NCBI RefSeq assembly: GCF_904849725.1
Contig: NC_058524.1
Coordinates: forward strand, 545,479,763-545,543,762
Direction of reading: 5' to 3'
Source: Hordeum vulgare subsp. vulgare
Lineage: Eukaryota; Streptophyta; Magnoliopsida; Poales; Poaceae
DNA: 64,000 nucleotides
The stretch's first letter is position 1; every line of letters starts with the position of its first letter. This document shows, one piece after another, positions 46,131 through 57,304 of the stretch. Made by a program: the position numbers and the translations under genes. Below the pieces are notes generated by a model that had not been told where the DNA came from, did not search any database, and saw only the letters and a program-made list of their open reading frames with translations.

Positions 46131-48118
46131 AACTTCATTTCTTATTTTTCATGCATTTACTGATTATTTTGAGCTATAAGACCATGAAATTGAAAAGCAT
46201 TTAAAATGAACTCTGAAAAGGTTCCAAGTTGGCATGGTATCATCATTTCACCGACATAGCATGCGCAAGAAAGTAGAGAGGCTTACGGCAAAGACTGGAT
46301 GCACTTCGTGTACAAAACACACAATCTCCTTCGAAGTATGAGGGTATCATACGGAAACTCGTTTGTTACAAAGGGATTTCAATTTTGTTGAACTTATTTG
46401 AACCCCCTTGTTTTTCTGTGTTCAAAATGCACCATTCAAAGCCACATCATCAATTTAAAACCCTTTCTAACTTCATTTTTTATTTTTCATGCATTTACTG
46501 ATTATTTTGAGCTATAAGACCATGAAATTGAAAAGCATTTGAAATGAACCCTGAAAAGGTTCCAAGTTGACATGGTATCATCATTTCACCCACGTAGCAT
46601 GGGCAAGAAAGTAGAGAGGCTTACGGCAAAAACTGGATGCACTTCGTGTACAAAACGGACAATCTCCTTCGAAGTATGAGGGTTTCATACGGAAACTCGT
46701 CTGTTACAAAGGGATTTCAATTTTTTTGAAGTTATTTGAACCCCCTTGTTTTTCTGTGTTCAAAATGCACCATTCAAAGCCACATCATCAATTTACAACC
46801 CTTTCTGACTTCATTTGTTATTTTTCATGCATTTACTGATTATTTTAAGCTATAAGACCATGAAATTGAAAAGCATTTGAAATGAACTCCGAAAAGGTTC
46901 CAAGTTGGCATGGTATCATAATTTCACCCACATAGCATGTGCAAGAAAGTAGAGAGGCTTACGGCAAAAACTGGATGCACTTCGTGTACAAAACGGACAA
47001 TCTCCTTCGAAATATAGGGTTTCATACGGAAACTCGTCTGTTACAAAGGGATTTCAATTTTTTTTTGAACTTATTTGAACCCCCTTGTTTTTTTGTGTTC
47101 AAAATGCACCATTCAAAGCCACATCATCAATTTACAACCCTTTCTGACTTCATTTGTTATTTTTCATGCATTTACTGATTATTTTGAGCTATAAGACCAT
47201 GAAATTGAAAAGCATTTGAAATGAACTCCGAAAAGGTTCCAAGTTGGCATGGTATCATCATTTCACCCACATAGCATGTGCAAGAAAGTAGAGAGGCTTA
47301 CGGCAAAAACTGGATGCACTTCGTGTACAAAACGGACAATCTCCTTCGAAGTATCAGGGTTTCATACGGAAACTCGTCTGTTACAAAGGGATTTCAATTT
47401 TTTTGAACTTATTTGAACACCCTTATTTTTCTGTGTTCAAAATGCACCATTCAAAGCCACATCATCAATTTACAACCCTTTCTGACTTCATTTGTTATTT
47501 TTCATGCATTTACTGATTATTTTGAGCTATAAGACCATGAAATTGAAAAGCATTTGAAATGAACTCTGAAAAGGTTCCAAGTTGGCATGGTATCATCATT
47601 TCACCCACATAGCATGTGCAAGAAAGTAGAGAGGCTTACGGCAAAAACTGGATACACTTCGTGTACAAAACGGACAATCTCCTTCGAAGTATCAGGGTTT
47701 CATACGGAAACTCGTGTGTTACAAAGGGATTTCACTTTTTTTGAACTTATTTGAACCCCCTTATTTTTATGTGTTCAAAATGCACCACAATTTACAACCC
47801 TTTCTGACTTCATTTGTTATTTTTCATGCATTTACTGATTATTTTCAGCTATAAGACCATGAAATTGAAAAGCATTTGAAATGAACTCTGAAAAGGTTCC
47901 AAGTTGGCATGGTATCATCATTTCACCCACATAGCATGTGCAAGAAAGTAGAGAGGCTTACGGCAAAAACTGGATGCACTTCGTGTACAAAACGGACAAT
48001 CTCTTTCGAAGTATCAGGGTTTCATACTGAAACTCGTCTGTTACAAAGGGATTTCAATTTTTTTGAACTTATTTGAACTCCCTTGTTTTTCTGTGTTCAA
48101 AATGCACCATTCAAAGTT
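46131..48118. repeat. 338-bp tandem repeat array in CACTA D (six units)
   Basis: The block ACGGAAACTCGT recurs at 46351, 46689, 47026, 47366, 47704 and 48026, giving periods of 338, 337, 340, 338 and 322. Each unit includes CTATAAGACCATGAAATTG and TGGATGCACTTCGTGTAC. Short degenerate copies of one part continue to about 48230. Small frames inside are repeat-derived. Confidence 0.93.
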
Positions 48119-48322
48119 GTAAGACCATGAAGTTGAAAATCATTTGAAATGAACTCTCAAACCAAAAAGCTGTAAGACCATGAAGTTGAAAATCATTTGA
48201 AATGAACTCTCAAACTAAAGTATATACATAGTTCTCGAGAGCATTAAAACCAAAGTACATACATAGTTCTCATTGAACAACATATAGCTCTCCAGAGCAT
48301 CTAATTAAACCATACATTGAAA

Positions 48323-48770
48323 TTACGTAAAACATTTCAATGCAAAAACAAATGCGATCATAACCGCAACCAAGGTAACAACTGATCCAACTGCATAATG
48401 ATACCAAGCCTCGGTATGAATGGCATATTTTCTAATCTTTTTAATCTTCAACCGCATTGCATCCATTTTGATCTTGTGATCATCGACGACATCCGCAACA
48501 TGCAACTCCAATATCATCTTCTCCTCCTCAATTTTTCATATTTTTTCCTTCAAGTAATTGTTTTCTTCTTCAACTAAATTTAACCTCTCGACAATAGGGT
48601 CGTTTGGAATTTCCGGTTCAACAACCTCCTAGATAAATAAAATCTATGTCACATTGGTCGTCATAATTGTCATAAACAATAAATGAACCAAATAGTTATG
48701 AAAAGATAATATATACCACATCTGAATCATAGACAGGACGAGGGCCGACGGGGGCGGATACCAAAACCAT
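48323..48770 (-). pseudogene. Small CACTA gene: coiled coil plus C-terminal membrane segment
   Basis: Two exons on the minus strand: 48770-48717 (18 codons, MVLVSAPVGPRPVYDSDV) and 48628-48323. The intron borders are GTATAT and CTAG. Exon 2 has an acidic coiled coil (ERLNLVEEENNYLKEKI), then after one in-frame TGA (near 48534) KMILELHVADVVDDHKIK, a basic helix and a hydrophobic segment VVTLVAVMIAFVFALKC at the C-terminus, likely one membrane helix. I recognise it as a recurrent unnamed ORF of Triticeae CACTA elements; its function is unknown. It sits next to the right subterminal repeats, with a promoter probably near 48985. Confidence 0.65.
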
Positions 48771-49017
48771 CGCACTATATAATAACAAGGAATAATAAAA
48801 TTAAGAAAATTAGACAAGTATCTATCTGAAGTCAGAATTTTTTTCTTTCAGAAAGAAGATAAGAACAAGAGGCTCACCATGGTGGTGTCGGCGACGAGAT
48901 CGGTGCGGGCAATCGACGGCGGTGAAGACGGGGCGGGGACGGGGCGTGACGGACCGCTAAATCTAGACAAATCTCGCTGAGTGCTCTGCCGCGGCAGTGG
49001 GTATATGTAGGCAAGTT

Positions 49018-49216
49018 ATTTGTCCCGGTTCAAGCCACGAACCGGGACCAATGGTTTTGGGCCAGCAGCGAGGACCAAATGGTTCCACATGAAGCGGGAC
49101 CAATGCCCACGAGGCCCCGGCCGGCCCCTTCGGCTCACGAACCGGGTCTAATACCCCCCATTGGTCCCGATTCTTGAAGAACCGGGACTAATGGGCTGGC
49201 CAGGGCCGAAATGATA
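49018..49216. repeat. Right subterminal repeats of CACTA D
   Basis: Repeated TCCCGGTTC / GAACCGGGAC motifs and variants in both directions, mirroring the left end. Confidence 0.85.
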
Positions 49217-49235
49217 GCCCTGTTTTCTACTAGTG
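49217..49235 (-). repeat. Right terminal inverted repeat of CACTA D
   Basis: gccctgttttctactagtg on the plus strand, followed by the TSD ATA (49236-49238). Confidence 0.92.
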
Positions 49236-49238
49236 ATA

Positions 49239-50605
49239 CGTGCTATGTTATGGAGGGAGAGATAGCTGAGGACTTTCTTGCGTGTAAGGATAGCTATGAT
49301 GTTGAGAAACTTCTGCGCAAGTGGAAAGAAAAATCTCTGAAAGCTAGGATGAAATACGACCCGAAGTTTGCTACTTCGCCCATCTTTGTGACCGATAAGG
49401 ATTATGAATTCTCTGTCGACCCTGATTTAATCACTCTAGTCGAATCTGATCCTTTTCACGGTTATGAGTCTGAAACGGTTGTAGCCCATCTTACCAAACT
49501 GCACGATATAGCCACCCTATTCACTAGTGAGGAAATGATCCGCCACTACTACATGCTCAAGTTGTTTCCTTTCTCGCTAAAGGATGATGCTAAGACCTGG
49601 TTCACTTCTCTTGCTCCTGTTTGTGTGTGTAGCCCCCAGGATATGGTCTACTACTTCTCTAAAAAATATTTCCCTGCCCATTAGAAGCAAGCTGCCTTGC
49701 AGGAAATATACAACTTTGCTCAAACTGAAGAAGAGAGTCTCCCACAAGCTTGGGGGAGGCTCATCCAGCTACTGAATGCTTTGCCCGATCACCCTCTTGA
49801 GAAGAATGAGATAATTGATATCTTCTATAATGGACTTACCGATGCTTCTAAAGACCACCTAGATAGTTGTGCCGGTAGTGTTTTTAGGGAACGGACCGTA
49901 GAACAAGCTGAGATTCTACTGAATAACATCTTGTGCAATGAGAATGCTTGGACTATTCCCGAACCACCTCCTAAGACAACTCCTAAGAAAAGAGGTATTC
50001 TATTCCTCAGTCCTGAAGATATGCAAGAAGCCAAGAAATCTATGTGAGAGAAAGGCATTAAATCTGAAGATGTCAAAAATCTACCACCTATCAAAGAGAT
50101 CCATGGTCTCGAGAACCCGATACAGGTAGTAGAAGTAAATTCTCTGCGTAGGTTTGATGAGAGTGATATTACTTTTGATAAACCCGCTAGCTTATGCATG
50201 GATGAATTTGATAACTTCGTTGCCAAACAACAAAGTTTCAATGATTATGTTAGAAGACAATTGGAAAAGAATGCTCGTATGCTTAGTCATTTAAGTGCTT
50301 GTGTGCACAAAAATGTCAATGATCTTAAGCTCTTGAGTAAACATGCCTCTATGGTTACTACTCAGGTAGAACAAGTACTTAAAGCTCAGAATGACTTGCT
50401 CAAAGAGTTGAATGACAATTCCGTTAGAGTCGTTACTAGAGGTGGTAGAATGACCCAGGAACCTTTGAATCCTGAGGGTCATCCGAAGAGAGTTGAACAA
50501 GATTCTCAAGGAGTTAGCACTGATGGACCTAGTCATCCTAGAATGAAGAAGAAAGATGATAGGAACCTGCACGCTAGCAACCCTGTTGCTGCTACACCTA
50601 AGAGT
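49239..50605 (+). pseudogene. Gypsy C gag, second part
   Basis: Continuation of 27800-28175. It holds the Gag capsid core: HYYMLKLFPFSLKDDAKTW near 49545, then AWGRLIQLLNALPDHP and the DGL-like EIIDIFYNGL motif, the usual retrotransposon-gag pattern. Two in-frame stops (TAG 49682-49684, TGA 50045-50047) break it, with the frame otherwise open. A helical N-rich part follows (NDYVRRQLEKNARMLSHL). It is cut at 50605 by gypsy B within the target AGAGT; reading resumes at 58981 in frame. Confidence 0.9.
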
Positions 50606-52245
50606 TTCTACTGCAACAAAAGACCTTCCAACGGCGCCAGAAATACTTCTGACGTTTGCTGGGTATCCCTCGCAATGACGCCAGAAATAGGCACGTCGAC
50701 GGGAGAATACTTGGCTTGATCTTTATGCTGCGGCTACGCCTTAACGGTCTTCCTTGGCAAGTACGCAAAGGATTCCCCCGTGGCCTTGGAGCCTTGCATT
50801 GGTGTTCCCTCGAAGCGGAAAGGGTGATGTAGCGTAGTGGTGGTAAGTATTTCCCTCAGTTTGAGAACCAAGGTATCAATCCGGCGGAAGAGTATCTCAA
50901 GATCCTACACAAACACAAAAGCTTGCACCCAACGCTATGAAGGGGTTGTCAATCCCTTATAGATTGTTTGCCAAGTGAGAACTGAAAGCAACAAAGTAAC
51001 AAAGCAAAATAAAGCGGAGATGTAAACGATGGATGTGAATAGATCCGGGGGCCGTAGTGTTTACTAGTGGCTTCTCTCATGAAAGCAAGTAGACGGTGGG
51101 TGAACAAATTGCTGTCGAGTAATTGATAGAACTGTGCAGAGTCGTGACGATAGCTATGCAATGATTATTTCTATAGGCATCACGTCCGAAACAAGTAGAC
51201 CGATAATGTCTGCATCTACTACTATTACTCCTCACGTCGACCGCTATCCAGCATGCATCTAGTGTATTAAGTCCATAAGAACAGAGTAACGCCTTAAGCA
51301 AGATGACATGATGTAGAGGGATAATCTCAAACCAATGATAAAAACCCCATCTTTTTACCCTTGATGGCAACTGCTTGATGTGTGCCTTGCTGCCCCTACT
51401 GTCACTGGGGAAGGTCACCACATGGCAGAACCCAAAACCAAGCACTTCTCCCATTGCAAGAATCATAGATCTAGTTGGACAAACAAAACCCAAGACTCGG
51501 AGAGACTTACAAGGATATCAAATCATGCATATAAGAAATCAACAAAGACTCAAATATATATCATAGATAATCTGATCACAAGTCCACAATTCATCAGATC
51601 TCGACAAACACACCGCCAAAGAAGATTACATCGGATAGATCTCCATGAAGATCATGGAGAACTTTGTATTGAAGATCCAAGAGAGAGAGAAGAAGGCATC
51701 TAGCTACTAACTACGGACCCGTAGGTCTGAAGTGAAGTACTCACGAGTCATTGGAGGGGCGATGATGATGATGAAGAAGCCCTCCACCTCCAAAGTCCCC
51801 TCCGGCAGGGCGCCGGGAAGGGTCTCCAGATGAGATCTCGCGGAAACGGAAGCTTGCGGCGGCGGAAAAGTATTTTCGAGGCTCCCCTGATTTTTTGCGG
51901 AATATTTGGGAATATATAGATGCAAGACCTAGGTCAGGAGGCGGCCAAGGAAGCCACAAGCTTTCCCACCGCCGCCTCCCCCTCGTGGCGGGGTGGGAGC
52001 TTGTGGGCTCCCTGGACTTCTTCCGTTCGGGAAAAAATCATTTCGGGGTTTTTCTTCCGTTTGGACTACGTTCCAAAATCAGATCTGAAAAGAGTCAAAA
52101 ACACGGAAAAACAGGAACTGGCACTTGGCACTTAAATCAATAAGTTAGTCCCAAAAAAGATATAAAAAGGTACATAAAACATACAAAGAAGACAAGATAA
52201 CACCGTGAAACCATCAAAAATTATAGATACGTTTGAGACGTATCA
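50606..52245 (-). repeat. 3' LTR of gypsy B
   Basis: 1640 bp. The outer end has a point change in the terminal CA. PBS-like relics lie at 50623-50639 and 50667-50683. Confidence 0.92.
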
Positions 52246-54896
52246 AGCATCCCCAAGCTTAACTCCTGCTCGTCCTCGAGTAGGGAAGTGATAAGAATAA
52301 ATTTTTGATGCTTTCATGCTACCTAGCATAGGTGTCCTTTGTAATTCCTCTTATGTGACGTGAATCTTCAGATCCATTAGATTCGAAATAATAGTTTGCT
52401 ATTGACGTGGAAATTATAATAATTCAAGCAAACTAGCAAAGTAATCATGAACTTTCAAAATAACAAGGCCAAAAGAAAGTTATCCCTACAAAAGCATATA
52501 GTCTGGCTATGCTCTATCATCATTGCACAACGAATTTAAATCATGCACAACCCCGGTATTGGCCAAGTAATTGTTTCACACCTTTACTTTCTCAAACATT
52601 TTCAACTCTCACGCAATACATGAGCGTGAGCCATTGTTATAGCACTATAGATGGTGTGGAATGTGGTGGAGTTTGCAAGACAAAAAAGGAGAAGAAAGTC
52701 ACATTAACTAGGCATATTAATGAGCTGTGGAGATGCTCATCAATAGATATCAATGTGAATGAGTAGGGATTGCCATAAAAATGATGCACTAGAGCTACGA
52801 GTATGTGAAAGCTCTTATAGAAAACTAGTGGGTGTGCATCCAACTTGTTTGCTCACGAAGACCTAAAGCAATTTTGAGGAAGCCTATCATTGGAATATGC
52901 AAGCCAAGTTATATAATGAGAATTTCCCACTAGATATAAGGTGGTGACAAGATGAGATACTCTCAATCATGAAGATCATGGTGCTCAAAATGCACAAGTG
53001 TGGAAAAAGTGGTAGCATTGCCCCTTCTCTCATTTTTTTGGTGGGATCTTTGGCCTCTTCTTTATTTATGGGCTTCTTTGGCCTCTTTTATTTCCTCACA
53101 TGGGACAATGCTCCAATAATGATGATCATCACACTTTCAACTCAAAACTTAGAGCAATTATGACTCTATATGGAATGCCTTCGGTAGTGTACCGTGGCAA
53201 TGATCTAGCATGGCATAGACATCAATGGAAACATCATGCTAGCTATCTTACGATCGTGCAAAGGTAATGTAGACGTGGTGGCACGTATCATGGTGGTAGT
53301 TGCATGACAATATATCTCGGAATGACTTTGAAAAATCCATAGTAGGTAGGTATGGTGGCTGTTTTGAGGGAGACTAATGGTGGGTTTTGTGTACCGGCGA
53401 TAGTTGCACGGTACTAAGAAGATAGTGATGGTGGAAGGTGAAAGTGCATCTAAACCATGGACTCAACATTAGTCATGAAGAACTCATATACTTGTTGCAA
53501 AAGTTTTATTAGTAATCGAAACAAAGCATTCAACGCATACTCCTAGGGGAAGGGTTAACCATCGCGCGATCCCGACCGCCACGCAAAGGATGACAATCAA
53601 TAGACTAATCATGCTCAGATTTCATCACATAGCGGTTCACCATACGTGCATGCTACGGGAATCACTAATTTCAACACAAGTATTTCTAGATCCACAACAC
53701 CTTACTAGCATGATTTCAATATTACCATAACCACAACTCAAAACTAATTGAGATGAATCAAACTTCTCTAACTATTCAATGCACATGAAGGAGGAAGTTT
53801 TCGTATCCCTTTGGATAACTACCCCTTTAGAGACTACTTTTCAAAGCATAGATCAACTACCAAGCCACGCACCACTGCGCTCTAAAAGATATAAGTGAAG
53901 CACATCGAGCAAAAGTATCTAGCTCAAAAGATATAAGTGAAGCACATGTGAGCTAAATTGTCTACCAAAAGATATAAGTGAAGCTCGACAAAATCACGGT
54001 GTGTGCATGTCTCTCTCTCTAGGTGTGCAGCAAGGATGATTGTGACACAACAAAAACAAAAGATTCCTATGATACAAGACGCTCCAAGCAAAAACACATA
54101 ACATGTGGTGAATAAAAATATAGCCCCAAGTAACATTACCGATGGATTGAAGACGAGAGAGAGGATGCCTTCCCGGGGCATCCCCAAGCTTAGGCTTTTA
54201 CGGCATCCTTGAATCTCTTGGGGTGCCTTGGGCATCCCAAAGCTTGAGCTCTTGCCACTGTTTATCTTTTTGTCCATAAGAACTTCACCCAAAACTTGAA
54301 AACTTCATAAGACGAAACTTAAACAGAAACTCGTGATAACATTAGTACAAGAAAGCAAACCACCACTTCCTTAGGTACTGTAGCAAACTTAAATTCTACT
54401 TATGCTGATGTTGGGTTACTGTACTTTCAGTCTTCCATGGCTAATACCCCCCGATACTATCCATAGTTTCATCAAAATAAGCAACCAACACAACAAAAAA
54501 CAGAATCTGTTAACAGCAGACCTGTTTGTAGCAATCTGTATGTTTCGTATACTTATGGTACTTCAAAAATTCTTAAAACTTATGAAAATCTGAAGAATTT
54601 GTGTAGAAATCAGCAGCAAAAATAATCAACTCAAAAGATCTTACAGAAAAAACTAAAAATTCTTTTCGTGAGCAGAAAGTTTCTCTCGTTTCCAGCATGA
54701 CCAAACGATCATCCTCAAGACTAATCATAACGGTTTTGCTTGGCACAAACGCAAAAAGAAACACAAAAAACACAATCATAACAGAATTATGAAAATGTGG
54801 AAAACACAAAACAGAAAGAAAAAGGATAGATTCGTTGGGTTGCCTCCCAACAAGCGCTTTTGTTTAACGCCCTTAGCTAGGGCGAAAGTGATGGAA
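52246..54896 (-). other. 3' untranslated region of gypsy B
   Basis: 2.65 kb without coding signal, collinear with the 3' region of gypsy A. Minus-strand PPT AAGCTTGGGGATGCT at 52260-52246, further PPT-like motifs near 54180 and 54235, and the stem-loop GTTGGG/CCCAAC at 54834-54851. Confidence 0.75.
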
Positions 54897-56972
54897 TCAC
54901 GTATAGTCATCTTTGGTGCTCAAACCATAGGTAGCCCTCATTATAGATTCATAAGGCAATCTTATTTTCTTTCTAGGAAAGTGCTCCATGCCCTTCTTTA
55001 AGGGAAGTTGAAATCTAATATTCCCTTCCTTCATATCGATGATAGCACCAATAGTCCTTAGGAATGGTCTACCAAGAATAATGGGACATGAAGGATTGCA
55101 ATCTATGTCAAGTATAATGAAATCCATGGGTACATAGTTCTTATTTGCAACAATAAGAACATCATCGATCCTCCCCATGGGTTTCTTGATGGTAGAATCC
55201 GTAAGATGCAAATTAAGAGAACACTCTTCAATCTCGTGAAAACCAAGAATATCACATAAAGACTTTGGAATCGCGAAAACACTAGCACCCAAATCACACA
55301 AAGCATTGCACTCATAGTTTTTGATCTTGATTTTGATAGAAGGTTCCCACTCATCATGAAGTTTTCTAGGTATCGAGACTTCTAATTTGAGGTTCTCTTC
55401 ACGAGATTTCATCATAGCATCTACGATATGCGCAGTAAAGGCTTTGCTTTGACTATAAGCATGTGGAGAGTTTGCAATGGATTGCATCAAAGAAATGCAT
55501 TCAAACAAGGAGCAATTATCATAATTGAATTCCTTGAGATCCAAAGTGGGAGTTTCATTACTACCCAAAATTTTGACTTCTTCTACTCCCCTCTCCACAA
55601 CTTTATCATCAAGATAGGTGGACTCTGAATCATTGGGGCGTTTTTCAACCAAGGTGGATTCATATCCAGCCCCTCCATAAGTAGGTTTGACACGAGAAAA
55701 CAAAGATTCAAGAGGAGACACACCAAGCACTTTAAGATCTTCGTGATTTGCATCACTAGAACGCACCCTTTTAAACCATTCATGTCTAGCGCGAATTTGG
55801 GCGGTTCTTTCTTTGCTCTCATTCATGGAGATACGCATAGCTTTCAAAGTTTCATCCAAGTTGATCTTGGGAGGAGCGCATCTAACTTTCAAAGCATCAA
55901 TATCACAAGACATCCTATCAACGCTCTTAGCCAAATCGTCTATTTTGAGTAGTTTTTCCTCTATGGACGCATTGAAAATATTTTGAGAGTTGATGAACTC
56001 TTTGATATTACGCTCTAAATCAGAGGGTAATTTGTTGTGATTTCCATAAGTGTTGCCGTAGGAATTGCCATAATTGTTAGAGGAGTTACTAGGAAAAGGC
56101 CTAGGAACATAGTTTCCTCTAAAAGCATTGTTGTTGCCAAAATTGTTCCTACCAACAAAATTCACGTCCAAACTAGCGTTGCTACTCTCAATCAAAGAAG
56201 ATAGTGGCATGTCATTAGGATCTACAGTAGCGTTTCTACTAGCAATCAAATCCATCAACGCGTCCATCTTAGCACTAAGCGAGTTAATTTCTTCTATAGC
56301 GTGCACCTTTTTGCTAGCAGGCGACCGTTCAGTGTGCCACTAAGAGTAGTTGGTCATGATATTGTCTAGGAGTTTTGTAGCGTCTCCTAACGTGATTTCC
56401 ATGAACGTTCCACCTGAGGCGGAGTCCAAGATATTGCGAGAAGCGAAATTCAAGCCAACGTAAAAGATTTGTATAATCATCCACAAACTCAATCCATGAG
56501 CGGGACAATTTCTAATCATAAGCTTCATCCTCTCCCAAGATTGTGCAACGTGTTCATGATCAAGTTGCTTGAAATTCATGATATCGTTACGTAAGGAGAT
56601 GATCTTAGCCGGCGGAAAATACTTGGATATGTAAGCATCTTTGCATCTATCCCAAGAATCGATACTATTTTTAGGCAAAGAAGAAAACCAAGTTTTTGCG
56701 CGATCTCGCAACGAGAAAGGAAAAAGTTTCAACTTAATCACGTCATTATCCACATCTCTTTTATTTTGCATATCTCAAAGCTCAATGAAGGTATTGAGAT
56801 GGGATGCGGCATCTTCACATGGAAGGCCAGAGAATTGCTCTTTCATAACAAGATTCAACAAAGCTGTGTTGATTTCATACGATTCCGCACTAGTGGCGGG
56901 AGCAATCGGAGTACTAATAAAATCATTATTATTAGTGCTCGAGAAGTCGCAAAGTTTGGTGTTTTCAGACAT
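54897..56972 (-). pseudogene. Gypsy B gag-protease
   Basis: ATG at 56972 (MSENTKLCDFSST), TGA at 54899-54897; about 690 residues in one frame with only two stops, at 56775-56777 and 56340-56342. Gag core: VIKLKLFPFSLRDRAKTW near 56710, then SWERMKLMIRNCPAHG and a FYVGL motif. It is followed by an Asn/Gly-rich linker (NNFGNNNAFRGNY, repeated GNSYGNTYGN), a helical part, and a retropepsin-like protease with CDLGASVFAIP (D near 55295), ILGRPFL flap-side motif and end ATYGLSTKDDY. The DLGAS active site is usual for this Triticeae Athila-like group. No polymerase follows. It would be mobilised by enzymes of a related element. Confidence 0.9.
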
Positions 56973-57276
56973 GATGTCTTCAACAAACAAACAAGCACAC
57001 AAGCAAGCAAGAAACCGACAAAGGAAAACGGCAAGGGCAAGAGAAAACGGCGAAGGAGAAATGCGAATGAAAATGGCAAATGTGAAGTGGGGGAGAGGAA
57101 AACGAGAGGCAACTGGCAACAAAAGTAAATGCAAGAGAAGAGTTTGTGAGACATACTTGGATAGATCTTGATTTCTCCTCCCTGGCAACGGTGCCAGAAA
57201 TAGGAGTCTTGACGGGAGATTACTCTTGTCTTGATCTCCTCGGCAAGCGATCCTCTTCCCCGGCAAGCGATCCTCC

Positions 57277-57294
57277 TCCCCGGCAACGGCGCCA
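57277..57294 (-). other. PBS for tRNA-Asp, gypsy B
   Basis: tccccggcaacggcgcca on the plus strand, the reverse complement of the PBS of A and C, 10 bases from the LTR. Confidence 0.88.
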
Positions 57295-57304
57295 GAAAAA
57301 CTTC

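Larger units (their letters stand above)
28176..49235. mobile_element. CACTA DNA transposon D
   Basis: Terminal inverted repeats begin and end CACTAGTAGAAAA...TTTTCTACTAGTG. The 3-bp TSD ATA lies at 28173-28175 and 49236-49238, and the gag frame of gypsy C reads on across it. About 9.9 kb without gypsy E. Both ends are packed with subterminal CGGTTC/CCGGTTGG-type repeats. On the minus strand it encodes a spliced gene (28751-32630) and a small gene (48323-48770). I find no DDE transposase with En/Spm (tnp2) features, so it is probably non-autonomous. Confidence 0.92.

Noticed and set aside
46939..47178. 79-codon frame in the 338-bp array
   Set aside because: It lies wholly in one repeat unit, is not kept open in neighbouring units, and has no splice or start context.
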